DNA from: Mucilaginibacter sp. | Lineage (GTDB): Bacteria > Bacteroidota > Bacteroidia > Sphingobacteriales > Sphingobacteriaceae | Reading direction: 5' to 3' | DNA length: 64,000 bases | Assembly: GCA_028288305.1 (NCBI GenBank) | Contig: JAQBOA010000075.1 | Coordinates: 1 to 64,000 of the forward strand | In this document: one piece after another, positions 1 through 10,057 of the stretch | Position numbering within the stretch: the stretch's first letter is position 1 | Layout: every line of letters starts with the position of its first letter | Notes under the pieces: model-generated | Told to the model about the DNA's origin: nothing | The model's database searches: none | What the model saw: the letters and a program-made list of their open reading frames with translations, nothing else | Position numbers and translations under genes: made by a program

Positions 1-1
1 G

Positions 2-346
2 TTTTTGTATGAATGGAAGCTTAAGGGAAGATGGAATAAGATGGGTGCTACAGTAAGTAATAATCTTGAACCAATACAAGCCGGCAGTGCTGAAGAGTTT
101 ATTTTTGAGCATTACTGGGGATATAATAGTTTATCTGCTATTAAAACAATGGAATACCAGGTTGAGCATATTTCATGGCAAACCGGCAATGTTAAAGATT
201 TTGTTTTTGATGCAGATGTTGATGAATTATATGGGGCAGCGTTTGTGCCATATTTAAAAGCAAAGCCTTATTCAGCCTTTTTTGCAGACGGATCGGAAAT
301 TAGTATAAGAATGGGAAAGACGATAGTTGCTGATCAAGTGCTATAA
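2..346 (+). CDS. DUF2071 (YqjF-like) protein, 5' end outside window
   Basis: The C-terminal 113 or so residues of a protein whose frame is open to the left edge, so the gene starts before the window. The visible part (YEWK near the start, a tract GSAEEFIFEHYWGY, then a V-x-H-x-x-W segment) is the pattern I associate with the DUF2071/YqjF family of about 230-240 residues, whose biochemical role is unknown. A TTG codon at 5-7 could be read as a start but would give an implausibly truncated protein. It is convergent with the PIN gene at 367-747, with only 20 bases between the stops. Confidence 0.75.
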   Translation, partial: FLYEWKLKGRWNKMGATVSNNLEPIQAGSAEEFIFEHYWGYNSLSAIKTMEYQVEHISWQTGNVKDFVFDADVDELYGAAFVPYLKAKPYSAFFADGSEISIRMGKTIVADQVL

Positions 347-366
347 AATGTAGATGCTTAAACAGT

Positions 367-747
367 TTAGCTGTCTTGATGCGGATTTAACAATTCCAAA
401 CCTTTTATATTTTCAAAATCTTTGGTGTTACGGCTTATTAAAACAAGATTGTGCACAATAGCTGTAGCGGCAATTATAGCATCGGGTAATTTAATCTTAA
501 CAATTTTACGAAGTATGATAGTTTGCCTTACAATTTCTTGAGTTAACTCATATCTATTTGCAAGATTTAAAAAATCAGATATATCCTGAGTTGCAGATTG
601 ATGACCTAATACCTCAATATAATTTATTACAGATATATTAAAGTCATCGGTGATAATATCATCTACAAGTTTATTAGCTTTTAATGGTAATATGTTTCCT
701 ATATATTCTAATAAAATATTAGTGTCAATTAAAAATCTCTTTCCCAC
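367..747 (-). CDS. PIN-domain (VapC-like) RNase toxin
   Basis: A 126-residue PIN-domain protein, the usual size of a VapC toxin. The N-terminal FLIDTNILLEY carries the first catalytic Asp, a Glu lies in the NYIEVLG tract, and KLPDAIIAATA carries the third acidic position, followed by a late N-T-K-D-F. VapC toxins cut tRNA or rRNA; the target here is not predictable. Its start overlaps the upstream antitoxin gene by 19 bases, the normal translational coupling in these modules. It is one of three PIN modules in this window, and the three are not close copies of one another. Confidence 0.85.
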   Translation of the reverse strand: MGKRFLIDTNILLEYIGNILPLKANKLVDDIITDDFNISVINYIEVLGHQSATQDISDFLNLANRYELTQEIVRQTIILRKIVKIKLPDAIIAATAIVHNLVLISRNTKDFENIKGLELLNPHQDS

Positions 748-965
748 TCGTTGCGACTTTGTTCTATATCTTCTAACATTTTAAGTGCAGTTTCTTTAGA
801 AATGCAACCTTTGAAATCAGATGGTTTATGTTTACGAACAATTTCACCTGAATTTTCTAAACCCTTTAAGTCCTCATGTTTAGCTGTTATATTATTCCAT
901 TCAGCAATTGGAATAATCACAGCTGTGTGATTACCTGAATTGTCCGAAATATATTGTAGTTTCAT
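729..965 (-). CDS. Antitoxin partner of the PIN toxin
   Basis: A 78-residue acidic protein directly upstream of, and overlapping, the PIN toxin gene. The N-terminal half (YISDNSGNHTAVIIPIAEWNNI) resembles the strand-rich beginning of Phd/YefM-type or the short Bacteroidota VapB-like antitoxins; the C-terminal half is charged and would be the part that wraps the toxin. The family assignment rests mainly on context and size. Antitoxins of this kind normally repress their own promoter, here in the AT-rich gap 966-1021. Confidence 0.7.
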   Translation of the reverse strand: MKLQYISDNSGNHTAVIIPIAEWNNITAKHEDLKGLENSGEIVRKHKPSDFKGCISKETALKMLEDIEQSRNEWERDF

Positions 966-1021
966 TATCTTAATTATTCTTTATTAAAGTAAAAATAAAT
1001 AAAATCAACGTAATAGGCAAT

Positions 1022-2302
1022 TTAATTTATAGCTGACTTTCCCAGCACTTCCAGTATCGCCTGTGCTTTAAGCAAGCATTCTTCATATTCTTTTTCAGCA
1101 ACAGCATGGTAAGTTATAGCGCTGCCTGCCTGAAAAGACAAGTGTTTTTTTGACTTGTTATATAACAGCGTTCTTATTACCACATTAAAATCAAAATCAT
1201 TATCCGGACTGAAATAGCCTACAGCTCCTGAATAAACACCACGCCTGCTGTGTTCATATTGCTCCATTAACTGCATGGAACTGATTTTTGGCGCACCCGT
1301 CATGCTGCCCATAGGGAAAGTGTTTTTTATAGCTTGTATCGCTGTAACGCTTTCATTCAACTCACATGCAACGGTTGAAATCATTTGATGTACCTGTTTA
1401 AAGGTATAAATTCCAAATAATTCCTCGGTTGTTACGGTGCCATGTTTAGCTGATCGGGTAAGGTCATTACGTACCAGGTCAACTATCATCACGTTTTCCT
1501 GTTGTTCTTTTGTGTTGTTTCTTAATTGCAGTTTTATCAATTCGTCATCAGCAATATCTTTACCTCTTTTTGCGGTTCCTTTAATAGGCTGGGATATTAA
1601 TTTATCACCCCTTTTGGCCAGGAAACGCTCCGGTGAAGCACAAAGAATATAATTGTCTCTGTATTTGAAGAATGCAGAAAATGGATTTGGCGAAATTTCA
1701 TTCAGTTTGGAAAAAACAGCTAAAGGATCAATAACAGCGTTTTCTGCAAAAAATTCCTGGCAAAAATTGGTAACGTAAATGTCGCCTTGTTTTATGTGAG
1801 TCTTTATTTTTTCGACAGTGTTTAAATAAGTTGCTTTACTTATGCGGGACTGAAGGTTTACTTTGTGTACTGTTTCATTAATTGCCGGATCAATTATTTG
1901 CTGTTGAATACGTTCGAAAATTTCAGATGGATTATCGGCAATGATTTCAATTTCACTTCCTTTTATAATGATAAGATATTGAGGAACGAAAAAATAGAGA
2001 TCAGGAAATTGTAAGTGATCAATATGGGCAGATGACAGGTTTTCGGTTTCGTTCTTTAGGTCATAGCTAAAAAAGCCTGTAAGCCATCCCGGATGCTTTT
2101 TACGGAACATTTGCAACTTAGCAAAAGCATTACCGGCTTCAGCGACAAGTTCGTCTTTTGCACCTATTGCAATTAATGCATCAAATTTGGAGTATGGATC
2201 AGCAAAATTATTTGAATCAAGATAACAGCAAACATTAAAAGATGATGCCCATTGCAAGGCTTTTCTTTTAAAGTTTTGAGGATCGTTTATTGATTTGATC
2301 AC
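1022..2302 (-). CDS. pabB: Aminodeoxychorismate synthase component I
   Basis: A 426-residue chorismate-binding enzyme that aminates chorismate to 4-amino-4-deoxychorismate for folate synthesis. The C-terminal two thirds show family motifs: GDIYVTNFCQEF (173-184), CASPERFL (221-228), NVMIVDLVRNDL (270-281), FPMGSMTGAPK (329-339) and the last AGSAITYHA block (392-400). The PIKGTAKRG motif at 239-247 has Lys241, the residue that separates PabB from anthranilate synthase, which has Ala there (PIAGT). The glutamine amidotransferase subunit is not adjacent. A class IV aminotransferase that could supply the next (PabC) step lies at 26312-27148. Confidence 0.9.
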   Translation of the reverse strand: MIKSINDPQNFKRKALQWASSFNVCCYLDSNNFADPYSKFDALIAIGAKDELVAEAGNAFAKLQMFRKKHPGWLTGFFSYDLKNETENLSSAHIDHLQFPDLYFFVPQYLIIIKGSEIEIIADNPSEIFERIQQQIIDPAINETVHKVNLQSRISKATYLNTVEKIKTHIKQGDIYVTNFCQEFFAENAVIDPLAVFSKLNEISPNPFSAFFKYRDNYILCASPERFLAKRGDKLISQPIKGTAKRGKDIADDELIKLQLRNNTKEQQENVMIVDLVRNDLTRSAKHGTVTTEELFGIYTFKQVHQMISTVACELNESVTAIQAIKNTFPMGSMTGAPKISSMQLMEQYEHSRRGVYSGAVGYFSPDNDFDFNVVIRTLLYNKSKKHLSFQAGSAITYHAVAEKEYEECLLKAQAILEVLGKSAIN

Positions 2303-2396
2303 TGTAAATTGTAGAGACTATATCAAAAGTGAATAAAAAAATCGGAACACAGTTCTACTCTGATCTTGATCAAATCTTCGTGTACTTTGTGAAAAT

Positions 2397-2440
2397 CTTT
2401 GTGACCTTTGCGGTGAAAAATTACCACTAAGGTCACAAAG
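2397..2440. repeat. Imperfect inverted repeat of the CTTTGTGACCTT type
   Basis: Left arm 2397-2414 and right arm 2423-2440 are complementary at about 16 of 18 positions and are followed by a further partial copy (gtcactaagagcacaaag) to 2460. Such CTTTGTG/CACAAAG repeats are common between genes in Bacteroidota. It lies between the convergent-spaced ends of pabB upstream region and the purA stop and may also act as a purA 3' hairpin, but there is no clear T-run. Confidence 0.6.
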
Positions 2441-2517
2441 CAGTCACTAAGAGCACAAAGACCAAATGTTATTTTAAATACATTTTCAATTAGTCTTTTG
2501 AGACAATCTTTGCGAAA

Positions 2518-3801
<1,284 letters not shown>

Positions 3802-3949
3802 TTATTTCTTATTATATATAAGGATTGTTTTTTCTGTGTTTATCGAAATTTTTCGGACGGGTCAAATATCATAAATTTATGATGTCCTTACGCAATTTTT
3901 GCTAACTAATTTAAGAGTTAAAGTCGTTAACAACCGGTTATCTATCACA

Positions 3950-4417
3950 TTAAACTTTTCTTTCGCAATTACCGGCCCTGAGTTTTTCGCAATTGCCGTA
4001 TAGATTTAAGGAGTGGTGTTTAATTTCAAACTTGAGCAATCCGCCCATCATACTTTGAATTTGCTGTATACGCGGGTCGCAAAACTCAACTACTTTACCG
4101 CAATCAATGCAGATAATATGATCATGCTGTTTATAGCCGTATGATTTTTCGAACTGGGCCATGTTTTTACCAAACTGGTGCTTGGTAACCAGGTCACATG
4201 AAACCAGTAACTCTAACGTATTGTAAACCGTAGCCCGGCTAACGCGGTATTTTTTATTTTTCATGTGGATATATAGTGATTCCACATCAAAATGATCGCT
4301 CCTTGAGTAAATTTCTTCCAGTATTGCAAAACGCTCGGGTGTTTTCCTGAGGTTTTTATTTTCGAGATACGCCTCGAAAATTTTTTTAACCATAGCTATG
4401 GTTTCCTGTTGAGGCAT
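3950..4417 (-). CDS. Fur-family transcriptional regulator
   Basis: A 155-residue metal-dependent repressor when started at the Met of MPQQET; a longer reading frame extends upstream to 4483 but its extra residues ([13 protein letters not shown]...) do not resemble the family. The winged helix is at about 25-85 ([14 protein letters not shown], then [12 protein letters not shown]), followed by the dimerisation/metal domain with [10 protein letters not shown] (98-107; H98, H100, C103, C106). The C-terminal cysteines are Cys143 and Cys151, eight apart, instead of the usual CxxC. The subgroup (Fur, PerR, Zur) cannot be decided from sequence alone; it sits between the Rel gene and purA. Confidence 0.9.
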   Translation of the reverse strand: MPQQETIAMVKKIFEAYLENKNLRKTPERFAILEEIYSRSDHFDVESLYIHMKNKKYRVSRATVYNTLELLVSCDLVTKHQFGKNMAQFEKSYGYKQHDHIICIDCGKVVEFCDPRIQQIQSMMGGLLKFEIKHHSLNLYGNCEKLRAGNCERKV

Positions 4418-4544
4418 GTTTTTGTAATAAAGAGCAAAGTTATGAATAAAATGCAGAATCAAGAAGCAAGAATCAAGAACCAAAATAAGTATTAAGAATT
4501 GACTTAAATTAACATTGTGTTATAAGCTGCTGTTTGACATGTTT

Positions 4545-5006
4545 TTATGATAGCAATTCCCAATTTTCTAAGTAGTGTCCCTTTTGATCAATAAATTTTC
4601 TCAAAGTATTGTCATTATGTGCTTGTCCCATTTTTCCTGGTTTTGCTAACCAATCGGCATGCTGTCGCTTGACTTCCCCAGCAACATCTTTACTCGGTAC
4701 AATAAAATATTCTGGTCGCTCTGTCTCTTTTTTCAATATAACAAAAACATAAAAAAAGTTTTCGTTAGAATGAAGCTCTAATTCTGATTTTTTACTCATC
4801 GTCCACTCACGCTTTCCGCGTTGATTAGTTTTTACCTGAATTGCAAATATTTTACCGCTGGACAGCTTTGATGCATGAATATCTACGCTGTCATTGTTTC
4901 TTAAAGTTATCGATGCCATAAAACCACGTCTTGAAAGTTCCGCAGCAACAAAATATTCGCCTGAAATTCCGGTAAGGCCCTTCGGTAATTTTTCTAAATT
5001 TTTCAT
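4545..5006 (-). CDS. PD-(D/E)XK nuclease-like protein of unknown role
   Basis: A 153-residue protein with an N-terminal GEYFVAAELSRRG helix, then a strand with VDIHAS and a second with FAIQVKT. This Glu...Asp...Q-x-K order is the layout of the PD-(D/E)XK / restriction-endonuclease-like fold seen in Holliday-junction resolvase-like and DUF4365-like proteins. The rest is basic and rich in Lys. It is a stand-alone gene between the Fur-family and Rel genes, with no methylase or helicase partner, so a restriction role is not supported. The fold is an inference from the motifs; function is unknown. Confidence 0.6.
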   Translation of the reverse strand: MKNLEKLPKGLTGISGEYFVAAELSRRGFMASITLRNNDSVDIHASKLSSGKIFAIQVKTNQRGKREWTMSKKSELELHSNENFFYVFVILKKETERPEYFIVPSKDVAGEVKRQHADWLAKPGKMGQAHNDNTLRKFIDQKGHYLENWELLS

Positions 5007-5124
5007 TGTTGCTTGTTTTTGTGACGAACCTTTTGAGCTTTGTGTTTTCGAGGTATTCTACCTAGTTATCATAAGTTGAAAGATACAACAACTCACTCAA
5101 TCAACAACTCACCTAATCAACCAA

Positions 5125-7347
5125 TTAGGACGCTTTTTCGATCACTGAATCAAAACGGTTAACCCCAGTAACACCTTTTACTGTTTTCAATTTTTTAATC
5201 AGGTTATCCAGGTGCTGGGTGTCGTTTACATAAACCATTATTGAACCTTCAAAAATACCATTATCGCTGTCAACAGTTATTGAGCGCATATTCACTTTAA
5301 AATCATTTGATATTACAGTTGTTAATTTATTGATCAATCCAACATCATCAATACCTGTAATTCTAAGACCTGTTAAAAACGCTAATTCCTGCTGATTTGT
5401 CCACCTGGCTTTTACAGTACGATAGCCGTAATTACTCATTAATTTAGCAGCATTCGGACAATTAGTACGGTGTATTTTTATTCCGTCGCTCACAGTAATA
5501 AAACCAAATACATCATCGCCAGGGATAGGGTTACAGCAATTAGCCAGCTTATAATCTATTTTTTGCATGTCCTCGCCAATCAGCAGCATATCGCTGTCTT
5601 TGGCTTTTATGCTTCGCAGCAGGCTTTGAACCTGTTCTGTTTCTATTTTATCCTGGGGCTTATTTTCAACTACTTTTTCTGAAGCCTGGTATTCCTTCAG
5701 GTCTTTCATATCAATAGTGCCTTTGGCGACATTAAAAAACAGGTCCTGTGTTGAGGGCAGTTTAAAGTAATAGCTTAGTTTATGTATGTTTTCGGAATTG
5801 TAAGTGATTTTTAAAGATTTTAGCTTACGCTCCAATATTTCTTTACCATCTTCAGCAATTTTGCGTTTTTCTTCTTTTAAAGCTGATTTTATCTTGGCCT
5901 TTGCTTTAGCGGTTACAACAATATTAAGCCAGTCTTCTTTAGGGCTTTGTTTACCCGATGTAATGATCTCTACCTGGTCGCCGTTTTGCAGTTTATGGTT
6001 TAAGGGTACTAATTTGTGGTTAACTTTTGCACCTATACAACTTGCACCAACATCGGTATGTATTTCAAAGGCAAAATCAAGAGCTGTAGCATTTAACGGC
6101 AGTTGAATAAGGGCGCCTTTAGGAGTAAAAATAAATATCTCGTCCGAGAAAAGGTTCATCTTAAAATCGTCCAGGAAGTCAAGTGCATTGGAATCCGGAT
6201 TTTTAAGCATATCCCTAACTTTTTGTACCCATTGATCTAAGCCGCTATCTGTAGATGATTCTTTATATTTCCAGTGTGCGGCAAAACCCTTTTCGGCAAT
6301 TTCATTCATTCTTTTTGTACGGATCTGTACTTCTACCCATTGTCCCCGGGGACCCATTACTGTTGTATGTAATGATTCGTATCCGTTCGCTTTAGGTGAT
6401 GATATCCAGTCGCGCAACCTGTCCGGATTAGGGCGATAAAGATCAGTAACTATAGAGTAAGCTTTCCAGCAATCGGCTTTTTCATGTTCGGGTGTACTAT
6501 CTAATATTATCCTGATGGCAAAAAGGTCATACACTTCTTCAAAGGGGATGGCCTTTTTCTTCATTTTATTCCATATGGAATGTATGGATTTTGGCCTGCC
6601 AAACAGGTCAGCTACCAAATCCTGCCCTGCCAATACTTTTTTTACCGGTTCAATAAAATCTCGTATAAATTTTTCGCGCTCAGCTTTCTTCTCGTTAAGT
6701 TTATTTTTAATGAATTGATAGGTTTCTCTTTCCATGTACTTCATAGAAAGATCCTCCAACTCCGACTTAATGGCATATAACCCCAGGCGGTGAGCCAGTG
6801 GTGCGTACAGGTAAACAGTTTCCGATGATAGTTTTAGCTGCTTGTCGCGCGGCATAAACTCCATTGTACGCATGTTGTGTAAGCGGTCTGCGAGTTTTAT
6901 TAAAATAACCCTAACGTCATCTGCCAGGGTAAGCAGCATCTTCCGGAAGTTTTCGGCCTGAAGGGAGCTATTGGTATCAAAAACACCTGAAATTTTTGTT
7001 AAACCATCAATAATCATGGCTACTTTTTTACCAAATTCCCTTTCAATATCATCCAGGGTCATATTGGTATCTTCAACCACATCATGCAATAAAGCGCATA
7101 CTATAGAGGTAGTACCCAATCCAATTTCTTCGGCTGCAATTTGTGCAACAGCAATAGGGTGGTAAATATATGGCTCGCCTGATTTGCGACGCATATCTTT
7201 ATGGCTCTCTAAAGCCATATCAAATGCTTTACGTATCATGCGCTTATCACCCTTTTGCAGGGTTGATTTGCTTGCTCGCAGTAAAGTACGGTATCTTTTT
7301 AATATCTCATTCTTCTCGGCTTCCAGATCAATCACTAATTCTTTCAT
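5125..7347 (-). CDS. rel: Bifunctional (p)ppGpp synthetase/hydrolase
   Basis: A 740-residue long RelA/SpoT homologue. The N-terminal HD hydrolase domain appears intact (His63, His88-Asp89, VVEDT 90-94, later LADRLHNMRT). The synthetase domain follows with YDLFAIRIILDS, the RLRDW motif (the RxKD-type charge pattern of bifunctional enzymes, not the ExDD of RelA-only), NGYESLHTTV and VEVQIRT. Then come the TGS domain (FTPKGALIQLPLNATALDFAF), a Cys-containing zinc-finger-like segment (ANCCNPIPGDDVFG) and a C-terminal ACT domain. It both makes and destroys the stringent alarmone. Confidence 0.95.
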   Translation of the reverse strand: MKELVIDLEAEKNEILKRYRTLLRASKSTLQKGDKRMIRKAFDMALESHKDMRRKSGEPYIYHPIAVAQIAAEEIGLGTTSIVCALLHDVVEDTNMTLDDIEREFGKKVAMIIDGLTKISGVFDTNSSLQAENFRKMLLTLADDVRVILIKLADRLHNMRTMEFMPRDKQLKLSSETVYLYAPLAHRLGLYAIKSELEDLSMKYMERETYQFIKNKLNEKKAEREKFIRDFIEPVKKVLAGQDLVADLFGRPKSIHSIWNKMKKKAIPFEEVYDLFAIRIILDSTPEHEKADCWKAYSIVTDLYRPNPDRLRDWISSPKANGYESLHTTVMGPRGQWVEVQIRTKRMNEIAEKGFAAHWKYKESSTDSGLDQWVQKVRDMLKNPDSNALDFLDDFKMNLFSDEIFIFTPKGALIQLPLNATALDFAFEIHTDVGASCIGAKVNHKLVPLNHKLQNGDQVEIITSGKQSPKEDWLNIVVTAKAKAKIKSALKEEKRKIAEDGKEILERKLKSLKITYNSENIHKLSYYFKLPSTQDLFFNVAKGTIDMKDLKEYQASEKVVENKPQDKIETEQVQSLLRSIKAKDSDMLLIGEDMQKIDYKLANCCNPIPGDDVFGFITVSDGIKIHRTNCPNAAKLMSNYGYRTVKARWTNQQELAFLTGLRITGIDDVGLINKLTTVISNDFKVNMRSITVDSDNGIFEGSIMVYVNDTQHLDNLIKKLKTVKGVTGVNRFDSVIEKAS

Positions 7348-7431
7348 AACAAAGTATTATACCATTAATAACATAAACTTGCAATAAATTATTAAATTGC
7401 AGGTTATTACCAAATACCAAAAAAATAGCGT

Positions 7432-7439
7432 TAATTTTG
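7432..7439 (+). promoter_or_regulatory. Candidate -7 box (TAnnTTTG type) before the DUF4294 gene
   Basis: TAATTTTG matches the Bacteroidota -7 consensus TAnnTTTG and lies 14 bases before the ATG at 7454. A convincing -33 TTG at the usual spacing is not visible, so this is a candidate only. The implied 5' leader would be very short. Confidence 0.35.
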
Positions 7440-7453
7440 TAATACGTAAAATT

Positions 7454-8068
7454 ATGAAATTTATTGGTTTTTTGCTGTTATATTGTTGCTTGCTGGGGAC
7501 GCTCAAAGCCCAAACAAAAAAACCTGCCTCATTAACTTTAGGCAAAAATGATACCATTAAAACTTATTTAACTATTGATAGTGGAAGAATGATTCCATGG
7601 ATAGTGATGCAGGATGTTAAAATTGTTGATACGCGCATATTTAAAAGCAAAGCCGACCTTGACCAGTTTAACCGTTTAAGATATAATGTGCTGAAAGTAT
7701 TGCCTTACGCACGTTTCGCAGGCCAAAGATACCGTCAATTACAAAGAGAACTTGCTTTAACAGGTGATAGGCATAAACAAAAGGAATTAATAAATGCCTG
7801 CGAAGCCCAGATAAAAGAATTATTTAATAAAGAAATTAAGGACCTGACAATTAGTCAGGGTGAAGTTTTAATAAAGTTAATTGACCGTGAAACAGGAAAT
7901 ACCAGTTTCGCAATGGTTAAGGACTTAAAGGGCGGCTTTAACGCTTTCATTTTGCAGTCGGCCGCCCGTATATTCGGTCATGATTTGAAAGAAACTTACG
8001 ATCCTGAAGAACAAAAAGACATTGAAGCTATACTGCGGCAAGCAGGATACAGCTACTCAAACTATTAG
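7454..8068 (+). CDS. DUF4294 family exported protein
   Basis: A 204-residue protein started at MKFIGFLLLY, which gives a normal signal peptide (cleavage likely after LKAQ); the frame is open further upstream, but those residues precede the signal peptide. The body, with QDVKIVDTRIFKSKADLDQF, NRLRYNVLKVLPYA and the closing RIFGHDLKETYDPEEQ tract, fits DUF4294, a family confined to Bacteroidota and of unknown function. It is divergent from rel and is followed 3 bases later by the glutathione peroxidase gene, so the two and bshB1 probably form one transcript. Confidence 0.85.
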   Translation: MKFIGFLLLYCCLLGTLKAQTKKPASLTLGKNDTIKTYLTIDSGRMIPWIVMQDVKIVDTRIFKSKADLDQFNRLRYNVLKVLPYARFAGQRYRQLQRELALTGDRHKQKELINACEAQIKELFNKEIKDLTISQGEVLIKLIDRETGNTSFAMVKDLKGGFNAFILQSAARIFGHDLKETYDPEEQKDIEAILRQAGYSYSNY

Positions 8069-8071
8069 TAA

Positions 8072-8572
8072 ATGATTGATAACAGCATCTACGGGTTTAA
8101 TGTTCAAACATTAGACGGTGAAGAAATAAGCTTATCTGAATATAAAGATAAAGTTCTATTAATAGTAAACACAGCCTCTCAATGCGGGTTTACTCCTCAA
8201 ATAAAAGAACTAGCGGATTTGAAAAAAGAATTTGCAGGAAAAGACTTCGAAATACTTGCATTTCCTTCGAATGACTTTGGCGGTCAGGAACCCCTTGACG
8301 GGAAGGAGCTAGCGTCTTTCTGCGAAACTCAAAAGATTAATTATCCTGTTTTCGAAAAAATTAGGGTGAGAGGCCCATACGCACATCCTCTGTTTAAATT
8401 TTTCGCCGATAAAAAGCTAAATGGCAAACTTAAGTCTATCCCCCGGTGGAATTTCCACAAATATTTAATTGATAAATCCGGTATAGCCACAGACTTTTTT
8501 TATCCTTTTATCAAACCCACCTCCTCAAAGATCAGGAAAAGGATTATGCGTTTATTAACAGCCGGTAAATAG
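8072..8572 (+). CDS. Glutathione peroxidase family (thiol peroxidase)
   Basis: A 166-residue peroxidase of the GPx fold. The peroxidatic Cys is Cys38 in NTASQCGFTPQ, the catalytic Gln is in FPSNDFGGQEP and the Trp-Asn pair in IPRWNFHKYL. Bacterial members are usually thioredoxin-dependent rather than glutathione-dependent. Because the next gene is a bacillithiol deacetylase, bacillithiol is the low-molecular-weight thiol of this organism and glutathione is unlikely to be the reductant. Starts 3 bases after the DUF4294 stop. Confidence 0.92.
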   Translation: MIDNSIYGFNVQTLDGEEISLSEYKDKVLLIVNTASQCGFTPQIKELADLKKEFAGKDFEILAFPSNDFGGQEPLDGKELASFCETQKINYPVFEKIRVRGPYAHPLFKFFADKKLNGKLKSIPRWNFHKYLIDKSGIATDFFYPFIKPTSSKIRKRIMRLLTAGK

Positions 8573-8581
8573 TTAAGATTT

Positions 8582-9304
8582 ATGCTAAAATTAGATATAT
8601 TAGTTTTATCCGTTCATCCGGACGATGCCGAGCTGGGTTGTGCCGGTACATTACTAAAACACATTGCAGCAGGTAAAAAGGTAGGTATTGCTGATCTTAC
8701 ACGCGGCGAATTAGGCACCCGCGGCTCCGCCGAAATAAGAGATACAGAAGCCGCAGATTCTGCACAAATACTTGGATTATCGATAAGAGAAAATTTGGGT
8801 TTGCCAGATGGATTTTTCCAGAATACACCCGAATACCAGTTTAAAATAATAGAGGTAATACGTAAATATCAGCCTCAAATTATCATTACCAATGCCTATC
8901 ATGACAGGCACCCTGATCATGGCCGGGCACATAACCTGGTAGAGGAAGCTGCATTTTTAGCCGGACTGAGGAAAGTTGAAACCCATCTTGATGGCAGTTT
9001 ACAGCAAGCCTGGCGGCCTGAATTAGTATTACATTTTATACAGGATAGTTATATAAAACCTGATATACTAATTGATGTAACTGAATACTGGGATAAAAAA
9101 ATCGAAAGCATCCGAGCATTCAAATCGCAATTTTTTAACCCAGAATGGCAAGATGAACCGCAAACCTATATTTCATCGCCCGATTTTATTCAAATAATTG
9201 AAGCCCGCGCCCGCGAATTTGGAAAAAGTATTCGGGTTAAATACGCTGAGGGTTTTACTTCAAGAAAGATTTTGGGAGTTGATGATTTGTTTGATCTCAG
9301 GTAG
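8582..9304 (+). CDS. bshB1: Bacillithiol biosynthesis deacetylase BshB1
   Basis: A 240-residue PIG-L/LmbE-fold enzyme that removes the acetyl group from GlcNAc-malate in bacillithiol synthesis. Zinc ligands are in SVHPDDAELGC (His12, Asp14, Asp15), with a second DRHPDHGRAH motif near residue 113. Length and the VELVLHFIQDSYIKPDILIDVT-like C-terminal region fit BshB1 rather than other LmbE proteins. It is 9 bases downstream of the peroxidase gene, a sensible pairing of thiol synthesis with peroxide defence. Confidence 0.9.
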   Translation: MLKLDILVLSVHPDDAELGCAGTLLKHIAAGKKVGIADLTRGELGTRGSAEIRDTEAADSAQILGLSIRENLGLPDGFFQNTPEYQFKIIEVIRKYQPQIIITNAYHDRHPDHGRAHNLVEEAAFLAGLRKVETHLDGSLQQAWRPELVLHFIQDSYIKPDILIDVTEYWDKKIESIRAFKSQFFNPEWQDEPQTYISSPDFIQIIEARAREFGKSIRVKYAEGFTSRKILGVDDLFDLR

Positions 9305-9410
9305 TTGTAAAGGTTATAATAGTTTAAGGGGTAAAAAGATGAGTTTTGATCCCGAAAGTATGTTTTATATTTACTATTACAACCTCTATAACGTTTACAA
9401 CTAAATTTAA

Positions 9411-9848
9411 CTACGCACGCACATACTCAAAGCGATTGTTCTCATTACTTCTTTCTCTTTTAAGCTTATTTTCATTGGCAAGCTTTAAGAGAATACCGGA
9501 GAGTTCGGAAGTTTTAAAATCTGAATCGAAGTTATCTTTACAATAATTAGCTATTGAAGATATGGAATGGGGAGTGTCGAAAAAATCACTTGATAATAAT
9601 TGATTTAAAACTTTAGTCGCACCTGGCTTTTTAACACCTTTTGAGGAATAATTACCTTCTTCTTCTGATCTGTGTTTGATACTTCTTTTACTAAATATTT
9701 CTGAATCACTATCTGCTCTTTCTAATTCAATCATTGCATCTAATAGTCTGTCAACAACCCTTACTTGTACGGACTCTGATCGGAACGAATTAACAACTTC
9801 TGAAATTTCTACCAGCTGTTTTTTTAATTTTTCAATGTGTTTACTCAT
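9411..9848 (-). CDS. Hypothetical protein, charged, possible winged-helix C-terminus
   Basis: A 145-residue protein I do not recognise. Residues 1-45 look like an amphipathic coiled coil (KHIEKLKKQLVEISEVVNSF), 46-75 are Ser/Glu-rich and low complexity, and 78-142 has the helix-turn-helix-wing rhythm (LNQLLSSDFFDTPHSISSIANYC, then TSELSGILLKLANENKLKRER) seen in small DNA-binding or regulatory modules. It stands alone between bshB1 and the lysine aminotransferase gene. Reality as a gene is supported by length and clean codon usage; any function is a guess. Confidence 0.6.
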   Translation of the reverse strand: MSKHIEKLKKQLVEISEVVNSFRSESVQVRVVDRLLDAMIELERADSDSEIFSKRSIKHRSEEEGNYSSKGVKKPGATKVLNQLLSSDFFDTPHSISSIANYCKDNFDSDFKTSELSGILLKLANENKLKRERSNENNRFEYVRA

Positions 9849-10057
9849 GGTACCACTACTCTATATTATTTGTAATTGCTATTTTCAAATTTACTATTCA
9901 TAATAACCAAAAATATTGTTTTTTTTATTTAAAAAGTAGTAAATATTAGCGACTTAATGAATAGTTAACGCTAATACCGTATTTTATTGCTTATAAAGCA
10001 ACGAAAAATATGAGGTCTAACAGCATAACAAAGCCATGTAGCAAAAGTTTTACAATA

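Noticed and set aside
777..965. The idea that the three PIN modules in the window are duplicates of one another.
   Set aside because: The toxins differ in motif spacing and the antitoxins belong to three different types.
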